Shown one piece after another: positions 36,611-44,583 of a stretch of DNA of 64,000 bases. Position 1 is the stretch's first letter; each line of letters starts with the position of its first letter. The notes under the pieces are model-generated. The model did no database searches, had not been told where the DNA came from, and saw only the letters and a list, made by a program, of their open reading frames with translations. Source of the stretch: an uncultured Lachnospiraceae bacterium (GTDB lineage Bacteria; Bacillota; Clostridia; Lachnospirales; Lachnospiraceae); NCBI GenBank assembly GCA_947165025.1, contig CAMUYQ010000002.1:310001-374000 (forward strand). The letters are read 5' to 3'. Made by a program: the position numbers and the translations under genes.

Positions 36611-37792
36611 ATGAAGACGATAACGTTTTTTTCAAACTATTTCAATCACCATCAGAAAGCCCTTTGCGACGCTTTTTATGCTCTTATCGGCGAGGGCTTT
36701 ACTTTTGTTGAGACGATGCCGATGGAAGAGTTCCGCTCCGGGATGGGATGGGGTGAGAACACACCCGGGTATGTACTCAGAACATATGAAAGCGATGAGA
36801 ACGAAAAGAAGGCCCGTCTTCTTGCTGACTCATCCGATCTTGTGATCATGGGTACGGCACCCGAGTACTACATCAGCAGCAGGCTTGATGAAGGAAAGAT
36901 CATATTCAGATATTCCGAACGCCCGTTAAAAGAAGGGTTCGTCAAGTTCTTTATACCGCGTCTTACGAAGAAGTACCTTAAGCTTCATGTCTCAAACAGA
37001 AAAAAGAACATCCATGTCCTTGCGGCCAGCGCATTTACGTCGTGGGACTTTAAGAAGATGTTTGACAGCTATCCCGGCAAATGCTACAAGTTCGCGTATT
37101 TTCCGAAACATTTGAGCTATGATTTTGAACAGCTGTATGAGAGAAAACTGAAAGTATCCGAAGAAGCCGGTGCGGTAACGATACTCTGGGAAGGCCGCAT
37201 GATAAAGTTAAAGCGCGCGGATCTCCTCATAAAGGCGGCAGCGGTGCTGAAAAGCCGGGGATATGATTTTCGCTTAAAGCTTATAGGTGACGGCGAAGAG
37301 AAGGACAACCTGATCACGCTGTCCGAAAAACTTGCGATATCGGATATCGTATCGTTTGAAGGATTTTTAAAGCCCGATGAGGCAAGAGAGCGTATGGCAG
37401 ATGCGCAGATATATGTGTGCACGAGCAATCATCTTGAAGGATGGGGATCTGTCATATACGAGTCGTTAAATGCCGGATGTGCTGTTGTTGCCAGTCACGT
37501 CTGCGGCGCGACACCCTGGCTCGTCAGGGATAATGAGACCGGATCCGTATACAGGTCAGGAGACGTAACTGGTCTTGCGGATAAGCTGGAGCGTTTTCTG
37601 AAGGATGAAAGACTAAGGCACGACCTGGGAAAGAATGCATACGAGCAGATGAGAGATATGTGGAATCCCGAAGTTGCGGCAGAGCGTGTGATCGGCCTTT
37701 GCGATGCGCTTGAAAACGGAAAGAAGACACCTTATTCCGAGGGACCGTGCTCGGTGGCACCGATAATGAAGAATAACTGGTACAGGGGCTGA
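36611..37792 (+). CDS. Glycosyltransferase family 4
   Basis: The 393-residue protein starts with TFFSNYFNHHQKALCDAFY, a pattern of the GT4 subset acting on capsule units. The GT-B donor lobe has ILWEGRMIKLKRADLLIKA (about 197-215) and the site HLEGWGSVIYESLNAGCAVV (near 277-296), including the acidic pair. It begins the base after the preceding stop codon. Donor and linkage cannot be read. Confidence 0.85.
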   Translation: MKTITFFSNYFNHHQKALCDAFYALIGEGFTFVETMPMEEFRSGMGWGENTPGYVLRTYESDENEKKARLLADSSDLVIMGTAPEYYISSRLDEGKIIFRYSERPLKEGFVKFFIPRLTKKYLKLHVSNRKKNIHVLAASAFTSWDFKKMFDSYPGKCYKFAYFPKHLSYDFEQLYERKLKVSEEAGAVTILWEGRMIKLKRADLLIKAAAVLKSRGYDFRLKLIGDGEEKDNLITLSEKLAISDIVSFEGFLKPDEARERMADAQIYVCTSNHLEGWGSVIYESLNAGCAVVASHVCGATPWLVRDNETGSVYRSGDVTGLADKLERFLKDERLRHDLGKNAYEQMRDMWNPEVAAERVIGLCDALENGKKTPYSEGPCSVAPIMKNNWYRG

Positions 37793-37796
37793 ACTT

Positions 37797-38975
37797 ATGG
37801 AAAACAAGAAAAAGACGATCCTGTACCTGATGGAATACCCGATAGATCTGCCGGGAGGCGGGCAGGAGTCAACCAAAACACTTTGTGAGGGAATATCGGC
37901 CGATGAAAGATTTGAGGCAGTTGTGGCATGCCCGGATCTTCTTACGACAAAGCAGTCCGATTACGGATACAGGGTGGTGACATATCCGTCGGATGAGAAC
38001 AGGGAACTTTCCAAATTCAGAAGGATATCCAATTTTCTTAAAAGGATCGGATCGTTTCAAAGGATCATCAAAGAAGTCTCACCGGATCTTATACACGTCT
38101 CGATGTCCGAATCGCTCATCACTTTCGGCGCGCTCAGGGTTCCAGGATTTTTCGGGAAGATCCCGTTCGTATATACGGACAGGGGACTTCGGTTCGGATA
38201 CAGAAAGCACTCTATGATGTGCATCAAGGCAACCATGAAGAGAGCCTCATGCATGCTGACAACGACAAAGTTCAATGCCGGTCTGTGGAAGGATGAGGTA
38301 AAGTGTCCGATAAAGACGATCCCGAACACGATAAGCAAAGCCTTCGGGTCATACGATGAAAACAGGCGCGCGCAGCTTCAAAGCAAGTACGGGATAGCGG
38401 ATGATGAAACGGTGATCGGATTTGCCGGAAGGATATCAGAGGAAAAGAACTGGGAAAAGGTTCCGGGTGTCGTCGCCGTGATAAAGGAAGCGGGCATAAA
38501 GTTCAAGGTCGCACTCGTCATGTCGGTGTATGAGACAAGGGATGCTGCGATCGTAAAGAGCGTGAAGGACGGTATCATAAGCGCGATCGGTGAGGAAAAC
38601 CTCATATACATGCAGGATCTGTCCCAGACCGAGATCGCCGACTATTATTATCTCGTTGATATTTTCCTTATGACGAGCAATTTCGAGTCGTTCGGAAAAG
38701 CGGCAGTGGAAGCGATGAGCCGTAAGTGTATCGTTCTTTCGACGGCTGTCGGGGGACTGCCGGAGGTCATCGATAACGGCGAAGATCTTTACGACATGGA
38801 CGACCTGTCAAAGCTTACGGACAGGATCAAATACCTGATCTTAAATAAAGAGGCAGCGGATAAAGAGCGCGAGACATTCTACAGACGCTATAAAGACAAC
38901 TATACGATCGAAAGAAATGTGGCGGGACACATCGCGGTTTACGAAGAGATTCTTGGGATAAATGGACAGCGGTAA
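37797..38975 (+). CDS. Glycosyltransferase family 4
   Basis: The 392-residue protein has a GT-B layout: YPIDLPGGGQESTKTLC in the N-terminal lobe, a DRGLRFGYR-HSMM stretch mid-domain, GRISEEKNWEKVPGVV at the start of the donor lobe (about 210-225) and NFESFGKAAVEAMSRKC (about 298-314) at the donor site. It lies 4 bases downstream of the previous GT4 and overlaps the third flippase by 14 bases. It probably completes the repeat unit exported by that flippase. Confidence 0.87.
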   Translation: MENKKKTILYLMEYPIDLPGGGQESTKTLCEGISADERFEAVVACPDLLTTKQSDYGYRVVTYPSDENRELSKFRRISNFLKRIGSFQRIIKEVSPDLIHVSMSESLITFGALRVPGFFGKIPFVYTDRGLRFGYRKHSMMCIKATMKRASCMLTTTKFNAGLWKDEVKCPIKTIPNTISKAFGSYDENRRAQLQSKYGIADDETVIGFAGRISEEKNWEKVPGVVAVIKEAGIKFKVALVMSVYETRDAAIVKSVKDGIISAIGEENLIYMQDLSQTEIADYYYLVDIFLMTSNFESFGKAAVEAMSRKCIVLSTAVGGLPEVIDNGEDLYDMDDLSKLTDRIKYLILNKEAADKERETFYRRYKDNYTIERNVAGHIAVYEEILGINGQR

Positions 38976-40437
38976 CGATAACAAAAAGAATACAAATGTT
39001 CTGGCAAGTTTCATAGAGTTCTTCTACGGGAACTTCGTGGTACTGCTTCTCGGGTTCATATCCCTTCCGGTCATCACAAGACTTCTTCCGACGGAAGAAT
39101 ACGGAAGGTCATCGATGTTCCTGTCGGCGGTCACTATCATTTACATCTTTGCGATCCTCGGGCTTGACCAGTCATACATCAGGTACTATTACGGTGAAAA
39201 GACGGATGAGAGAAAGCTGTTCATGCAGTGCCTTCGCCCGCCTCTCATCCTTATAGTGATACTCACGCTCGTATATTTTGCGTTCTCACATTTTTTCAAT
39301 CAGATACTGTTTGAAAGGGACGGACTGGATGTAACGCTTCTTGTCATAGGCTATACCGTGACTTCGGTGTTTGAGAGATTTCTGTTTCTGAACATCCGGA
39401 TGCAGCAGAAGGGTAAGCTCTATTCAAACCTGAACATAGTGACGAAGGTATTGAACATCGCGTTCATTTTCCTGTTTGCGTACATTCTCGGTGATGACTT
39501 CAGAGTCGGTCTTTATGAGCTTACACTCCCGCTCATGATCGTGACACTCTTCCTGCTTGTTAAGTTCATTCTTGAGGGCAGGGGGTATGAGCACAGGACA
39601 CACGAAGTGACCGAAAAGGAACTTCTGAAGTACGGCATACCGTTTGTGCCGATGCTTTTGATGGAGTGGCTCCTGTCATCGATGGACAAGTGGTCGATAC
39701 GCTTCCTCAATGATTTTTCGGAGACGGGTGTGTATTCGTCCGCGATGCAGATCATGACGATCCTGCTGACGCTCAAGATAACGTATGTAGCGTTCTGGTC
39801 ACCGATCGCGATGAAGAAGTATGAGCAGGAAGATGAGAGCACGGTAAAGCCGTTCTTTGCCGATATGTTTCAGAAGGTTCAGTTTCTGTGCATGCTCGCG
39901 GCATTCGGTCTTACCGCGGCAAGGAGCCTGATCGTACTCATACTTGGAAGGGACTACCGCGGGGCCATAAGGATAATACCGTTTCTGTCGCTTATGCCGG
40001 TATTGTCGATACTGTTCGAGATGACCGGGCAGGGCATGAAGTTTACGAAGAAGCCGGTGTATTTTAACTATGCTTCACTTGCAGCGATAATCTGCAATCT
40101 CGTCGGAAATCTCCTGCTCGTTCCGAGGTACCAGGGGATCGGAGCTGCTGTTGCGACGGCTCTGACATACATCGTCTACTTTGCGATAGGAACGTATTTC
40201 TCGATAAAATGTTATCCGGTTGATTACGGTTATAAAAACTTTGTAATTTCGCTTGTTGTATATATCGCATACGCTGCATTTGCGACCGTTACCGATAATG
40301 AATGGATGAATGTGGCCTCAGGTGTTATACTAATCATCGGACTTATGATACTTAACAGAAAAGTTGTCAGTGCGCTGTGGCAGTATGCTAAGGACAGCGT
40401 TGCTGATCTGCTGAAAAAAAACAGGAGGCAGGGATAA
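38962..40437 (+). CDS. wzx: Wzx-type oligosaccharide flippase 3
   Basis: The 491-residue protein has about 14 helices. The N-terminal pattern FYGNFVVLLLGFISLPVITR followed by LLPTEEYGRSSM is typical of flippases, as is the late YQGIGAAVATALTYI (near 392-406). It is the third such gene in the window, with no Wzy-like gene nearby. It starts inside the end of the GT4 gene and its stop overlaps the dehydrogenase start by one base. Confidence 0.87.
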   Translation: MDSGNDNKKNTNVLASFIEFFYGNFVVLLLGFISLPVITRLLPTEEYGRSSMFLSAVTIIYIFAILGLDQSYIRYYYGEKTDERKLFMQCLRPPLILIVILTLVYFAFSHFFNQILFERDGLDVTLLVIGYTVTSVFERFLFLNIRMQQKGKLYSNLNIVTKVLNIAFIFLFAYILGDDFRVGLYELTLPLMIVTLFLLVKFILEGRGYEHRTHEVTEKELLKYGIPFVPMLLMEWLLSSMDKWSIRFLNDFSETGVYSSAMQIMTILLTLKITYVAFWSPIAMKKYEQEDESTVKPFFADMFQKVQFLCMLAAFGLTAARSLIVLILGRDYRGAIRIIPFLSLMPVLSILFEMTGQGMKFTKKPVYFNYASLAAIICNLVGNLLLVPRYQGIGAAVATALTYIVYFAIGTYFSIKCYPVDYGYKNFVISLVVYIAYAAFATVTDNEWMNVASGVILIIGLMILNRKVVSALWQYAKDSVADLLKKNRRQG

Positions 40438-41756
40438 TGAGCCTTTATCAGGATATCAAGGATCAGAAAGAGAAGATCTCACTCGTGGGTCTCGGATATG
40501 TCGGGATGCCGATCGCGGTCGCATTTGCAAAAAAGGTGAAGGTGGTGGGATTTGACCTTAACAGCGAGAAGATCGCCGCATACAGGTCCGGAAAAGATGC
40601 AACGAAGGAAGTCGGGGACGAGGAGATCAGAAGATCGACCGTTGAGTTCACTTCCGATCCCGAAGATCTTAAGAGTGCGAAGTTTCATATCGTTGCCGTT
40701 CCGACACCTATAAACCAGGACAAGACACCGGATCTTTATCCTGTTGAGTCGGCAAGTGAGATACTCGGCCGTAATCTTACGAAGGGATCGATCGTGGTAT
40801 ATGAGTCGACTGTATATCCGGGTGTTACCGAGGATATATGCGTTCCGATACTTGAAAGGGAATCTCACCTTAAATGCGGTGTTGATTTCAAGGTCGGATA
40901 TTCTCCGGAGCGTATCAATCCCGGAGACAAGGTACACAGGCTCGAGAACATCAAAAAGATCGTCTCGGGTATGGATGAGGAAACGCTTGAAGAGATCGCA
41001 AACGTTTATGAACTTGTTATAGAGGCAGGCGTTCACCGTGCAGGGAGCATCAAGGTCGCAGAGGCCGCAAAGGTCGTCGAGAACTCGCAGAGGGATATCA
41101 ATATCGCGTTCATCAACGAACTTGCGATGGCCTTTGACAAGATGGGTATCGATACGAATGAAGTCATTGATGCGATGAACACGAAGTGGAATGCGCTCGG
41201 CTTCAGGCCGGGACTTGTCGGAGGACACTGCATAGGTGTCGATCCTTACTATTTTGTGTACGAGGCTGAAAGGCTCGGATATCATTCAAGGATCATATCC
41301 GCAGGACGCCAGATCAATGACGACATGCCAGGATACATCGGCGAGCAGATAGTAAAGCAGCTTGTTCTTGCGGGCAAAAAGGTAAGGGATGCGAAGATCG
41401 TTTTCTTCGGCGCAACGTTCAAGGAAAACTGTCCCGATGTCCGTAATTCCAAGATCATGGAGATATTAAAGCATCTCGAGCAGTATGAGATGAAACCGAT
41501 GCTCGTCGATACGTGGGCGGATCCTGCCGAGGTGAAGCACTCATACGGATATGAGCTTGACGACGAGAAGAATGCAAAGGATGCCGACTGCATAGTGCTT
41601 GCGGTCGCACATGAAGAATATAAGAGCAGGAAGCTTTCCGACTGGGATTCGTTCTTTAAGGCGCTTCCGGCAAAAGAAAAGGTCATCATAGACATCAAGG
41701 GCATACTTGATAATGCCGAAGTCACAAAAGCGGGGTACGGATATTGGCGATTATAG
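40437..41756 (+). CDS. UDP-N-acetyl-aminosugar dehydrogenase (TviB/WbpO-like)
   Basis: It oxidises C6 of a UDP-hexosamine to the uronate using two NAD+. The 439-residue protein has GLGYVG at 18-23, the catalytic Cys265 in GGHCIGVDPYY and the conserved YSPERINPGDK (155-165). The HRLENIKKIVSG stretch is typical of the UDP-GlcNAc/UDP-GalNAc dehydrogenase group (TviB, WbpO) rather than UDP-glucose dehydrogenases. A strong AGGAGG lies 8 bases upstream. Since the next gene encodes a sugar deacetylase, the pair may supply an aminosugar uronic acid. Its stop overlaps the next start by 13 bases. Confidence 0.9.
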   Translation: MSLYQDIKDQKEKISLVGLGYVGMPIAVAFAKKVKVVGFDLNSEKIAAYRSGKDATKEVGDEEIRRSTVEFTSDPEDLKSAKFHIVAVPTPINQDKTPDLYPVESASEILGRNLTKGSIVVYESTVYPGVTEDICVPILERESHLKCGVDFKVGYSPERINPGDKVHRLENIKKIVSGMDEETLEEIANVYELVIEAGVHRAGSIKVAEAAKVVENSQRDINIAFINELAMAFDKMGIDTNEVIDAMNTKWNALGFRPGLVGGHCIGVDPYYFVYEAERLGYHSRIISAGRQINDDMPGYIGEQIVKQLVLAGKKVRDAKIVFFGATFKENCPDVRNSKIMEILKHLEQYEMKPMLVDTWADPAEVKHSYGYELDDEKNAKDADCIVLAVAHEEYKSRKLSDWDSFFKALPAKEKVIIDIKGILDNAEVTKAGYGYWRL

Positions 41757-42466
41757 TAAACGCGGATGACTTCGGGATGAGTGATGCTGTAAACGAGGCG
41801 ATAAGACTCTCTTTTGAGAAGGGTCTGATCGGAAGATGCACGCTCATGACTAACATGGAAAAGGCTGAAGATGCCATGAGGATCGCATCGGAATGCGGAT
41901 TTTCGGACCGCGTCGGGATACACTTAAACCTTACCGCGGGAAAACCGCTGTGCGAGGATATGGCTAAGGATCCCGTGATGTGCGATGCATCGGGAAGGTT
42001 TACCGCAGAGTTCGCCAGAAGCTTTAAGACGCGTTTTTTCCTTCCGGCAGATACCCGCAGGAATGTCGAGAAAGAGCTTCGTGCCCAGCTTGATGAATAC
42101 AGAAGGCTTGGCGGAACGCTATGGCATATAGATTCCCACCACCATGTCCATACCGATCCGTCGGTCTGGAAGGTGCTGAAAAAAGTGCTGCCCGATTATC
42201 CGGTAACGTCCGTAAGGCTTGGGCGTAACATGTACAGGGGAGGCAATCCTCTGATGCGGATATACAAGGCGATGCTCAATGCGTCGATCCGCCGTTTCTG
42301 CAAGGGAAGGCCGGAGTATTTCGGCTCATATGCCGACTATGTATCGTTTGGAGAAGAGGTTTCAGACAGGGAGACCGAGGTCATGATCCATCCGCAGTTT
42401 GATGAAGCAGGAGTGCTCGTTGACGTGACGGGAGGAGGTAGCAGAAAGCTGACCGGTGGCATCTGA
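41744..42466 (+). CDS. ChbG/HpnK (YdjC) family deacetylase
   Basis: The family removes N-acetyl groups from sugars such as diacetylchitobiose or lipid-linked sugars. The 240-residue protein begins with VNADDFGMS; the metal-site residues Asp9, His60 (GIHLNL) and the HHHVH cluster (132-136) are all present. The start is a TTG at 41744 inside the dehydrogenase gene, chosen because the family starts only a few residues before the NADDFG motif. It lacks a signal peptide, so it acts on cytoplasmic or inner-leaflet substrates. It is the last gene before the terminator at 42499. Confidence 0.87.
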   Translation: MAIIVNADDFGMSDAVNEAIRLSFEKGLIGRCTLMTNMEKAEDAMRIASECGFSDRVGIHLNLTAGKPLCEDMAKDPVMCDASGRFTAEFARSFKTRFFLPADTRRNVEKELRAQLDEYRRLGGTLWHIDSHHHVHTDPSVWKVLKKVLPDYPVTSVRLGRNMYRGGNPLMRIYKAMLNASIRRFCKGRPEYFGSYADYVSFGEEVSDRETEVMIHPQFDEAGVLVDVTGGGSRKLTGGI

Positions 42467-42498
42467 AGCAGAAGAATAGTTATGTTAACAAAAATCAT

Positions 42499-42526
42499 CC
42501 CGAAAGGTTGTCTTTCGGGGTTTTTT
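42499..42526 (+). terminator. Rho-independent terminator ending the 36.6 kb run
   Basis: An 8-bp stem (42499-42506 with 42512-42519), a 5-base loop, one further G and six T residues. It lies 32 bases after the deacetylase stop codon and separates the two large glycan operons. Confidence 0.9.
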
Positions 42527-42536
42527 ATGTTATCAT
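42508..42536 (+). promoter_or_regulatory. Possible promoter of the rml-ABC operon
   Basis: TTGTCT (42508-42513), a 17-base spacer and TATCAT (42531-42536) with an extended -10 TG at 42528-42529. The -35 lies in the loop and stem of the upstream terminator, so promoter and terminator overlap. It would start transcription about 30 bases before rmlB. Moderate consensus match only. Confidence 0.4.
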
Positions 42537-42573
42537 CTATAGTGATTATGTTCAAGAGTGGGGAATTATGCGC

Positions 42574-43647
42574 ATGAAAACTTATCTCGTAACCGGAGGG
42601 GCCGGCTTTATCGGTTCAAACTTTATTCACTATATATTCGAAAAGCATAAAGGAAATGCCAGGATAATAAACGTGGATGTGCTTACATACGCCGGCAATC
42701 TCGAGAACCTAAAGGATATCGAGAATGATCCCGATTACACGTTTGTGAAGGCGGACATTTGCGACCAGGACGCGATCTCAAAGATCTTTTCCGAGAATGA
42801 CATAGACTATGTTGTACACTTTGCTGCAGAGTCCCATGTGGACAGGAGCATCCGTGATCCCGAGATCTTTGCAAAGACAAATGTTATCGGAACACTCAAT
42901 ATGCTCAACTGCGCGAAGAATGCATGGGCCGAGGGTGGCGGTTTCAAGGAGGGCAAAAAGTTCCTTCATGTTTCTACCGATGAAGTGTACGGATCACTTA
43001 CCGATGAGGGAACATACTTCTACGAGACGACACCGTATGATCCGCACAGCCCGTATTCGGCAAGCAAGGCTTCGTCCGATTTCATGGTAAAGGCATACGT
43101 TGATACATATCATTTCCCTGCTTTTATCACGAACTGCAGCAACAACTACGGACCTTACCAGTTCCCGGAAAAGCTCATTCCGCTCATCATAAACAATGTT
43201 CTGTCGGGTAAAAAGCTTCCCGTGTACGGTGACGGCAAAAACGTTCGTGACTGGCTGTATGTCATGGATCATGCAAAGGCCATCGACATGGTGCTCGAAA
43301 AGGGAAGGTTCGGCGAGAAGTACAACATCGGCGGACATAACGAGAAGCAGAACATCGAGATAGTTAAGATCATCATCGATACGATAAAGGAGATGCTTCC
43401 CGCAGACGATCCGAGACAGGAGCATATCAATTATGACCTCATCACATATGTCGAAGACAGAAAGGGTCATGACAGAAGATATGCCATAGCTCCCGACAAG
43501 ATCAAAGCAGAGATAGGCTGGGAGCCCGACACTATGTTTGCTGAGGGAATAAAGCTCACGATCCGCTGGTACTTCGAACATACCGAATGGATGGAAAGAG
43601 TCACGAGCGGCGATTATCAGAAATATTACGAGGAAATGTATAAATGA
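42574..43647 (+). CDS. rmlB: dTDP-glucose 4,6-dehydratase RmlB
   Basis: Second step of dTDP-L-rhamnose synthesis, forming the 4-keto-6-deoxy sugar. With the start at 42574 the protein has 357 residues and the Rossmann loop TGGAGFIG at 7-14. ATG codons at 42568 and 42574 are both possible; GGGGA at 42560-42564 is better spaced for 42574. [18 protein letters not shown] and the catalytic YSASKAS are intact. It forms a 4-base overlap with rmlA. It is the first gene of the second operon. Confidence 0.94.
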   Translation: MKTYLVTGGAGFIGSNFIHYIFEKHKGNARIINVDVLTYAGNLENLKDIENDPDYTFVKADICDQDAISKIFSENDIDYVVHFAAESHVDRSIRDPEIFAKTNVIGTLNMLNCAKNAWAEGGGFKEGKKFLHVSTDEVYGSLTDEGTYFYETTPYDPHSPYSASKASSDFMVKAYVDTYHFPAFITNCSNNYGPYQFPEKLIPLIINNVLSGKKLPVYGDGKNVRDWLYVMDHAKAIDMVLEKGRFGEKYNIGGHNEKQNIEIVKIIIDTIKEMLPADDPRQEHINYDLITYVEDRKGHDRRYAIAPDKIKAEIGWEPDTMFAEGIKLTIRWYFEHTEWMERVTSGDYQKYYEEMYK

Positions 43648-44513
43648 AAGGTATCATCCTGGCCGGAGGATCCGGAACAAGACTGTACCCGCTGACAAAG
43701 GCAATGTCCAAACAGATGATGCCTGTTTATGACAAGCCGATGATATACTACCCGCTGTCGATCCTGATGCTGGCCGACATAAGGGAGATACTCATAATAT
43801 CAACACCGAGGGATCTGCCCACATTCAGGGAACTGTTCGGTGACGGCAGCCAGCTCGGCCTTAAGATGTCATATGCGGTGCAGGAGACACCGAGAGGACT
43901 TGCGGATGCGTTCATAATAGGTGCCGACTTTATCGGTGATGACAGCGTAGCACTCATTCTCGGAGATAATATTTTCTACGGACAGAGCTTTTCAAAGGTA
44001 CTGCGTACCGCCGCTTCGCGAAAATCAGGTGCCACGATCTTCGGTTACTATGTAAGGGATCCGAAAGAATACGGTGTTGTTGAATTCGATGAGAACGGAA
44101 AAGCGATCTCGATAGAGGAAAAGCCCGAGAACCCGAAGTCAAATTATGCCGTTCCGGGCCTGTACTTTTACGACAACGATGTTGTTGAGATAGCAAAGAA
44201 CGTCAAGCCTTCAAAGAGAGGCGAGATAGAGATCACAAGCATCAATAATGCCTATCTTGAAAGAGGAGATCTCTTTGTTGAGACGCTCGGCCGCGGATTT
44301 GCGTGGCTTGATACGGGTAATCACGAGATGCTGCTCGATGCGGCGGATTTCGTGAGAGCTTTCCAGAAGCGTCAGGGTATGTACATTTCGTGCATAGAGG
44401 AGATAGCATACAGAAGGAACTTTATTGACAGAGATCAGCTTTTGAAGCTTGCCGAGCCGCTCCTGAAGACAGATTACGGAAAATATCTGGTGGATGTGGC
44501 AAACGGATTGTAA
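43644..44513 (+). CDS. rmlA: Glucose-1-phosphate thymidylyltransferase RmlA
   Basis: First step of dTDP-L-rhamnose synthesis, joining glucose-1-phosphate and dTTP. The 289-residue protein has the usual length and a perfect N-terminal nucleotide-binding loop ([20 protein letters not shown]), then PMIYYPLS and the GDNIFYGQ metal site (about 109-116). It overlaps rmlB by 4 bases. The phosphohexomutase at 56450 can provide its substrate. Confidence 0.96.
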   Translation: MKGIILAGGSGTRLYPLTKAMSKQMMPVYDKPMIYYPLSILMLADIREILIISTPRDLPTFRELFGDGSQLGLKMSYAVQETPRGLADAFIIGADFIGDDSVALILGDNIFYGQSFSKVLRTAASRKSGATIFGYYVRDPKEYGVVEFDENGKAISIEEKPENPKSNYAVPGLYFYDNDVVEIAKNVKPSKRGEIEITSINNAYLERGDLFVETLGRGFAWLDTGNHEMLLDAADFVRAFQKRQGMYISCIEEIAYRRNFIDRDQLLKLAEPLLKTDYGKYLVDVANGL

Positions 44514-44519
44514 TACAGT

Positions 44520-44549
44520 ATCCTTTCCGGAAGAGGGAGCCGGAAGGAT
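44520..44549 (+). other. Intergenic hairpin between rmlA and the lysozyme gene
   Basis: A stem of about 10 bp with one bulged T (44520-44530 with 44540-44549) and a purine-rich 9-base loop, but without a T run. It may stabilise or partly attenuate the transcript; it does not look like an ordinary terminator. The following 34 bases to the lysozyme start hold a GGGG-containing ribosome site. Confidence 0.3.
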
Positions 44550-44583
44550 GCGGGGAGTGTAATATTCAGATAAGGGGAAAGAC

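Noticed and set aside
40323..40331. Extended -10-like sequence TGTTATACT in the third flippase gene
   Set aside because: No acceptable -35 lies 16-18 bases upstream, and the next gene is more than 100 bases away.
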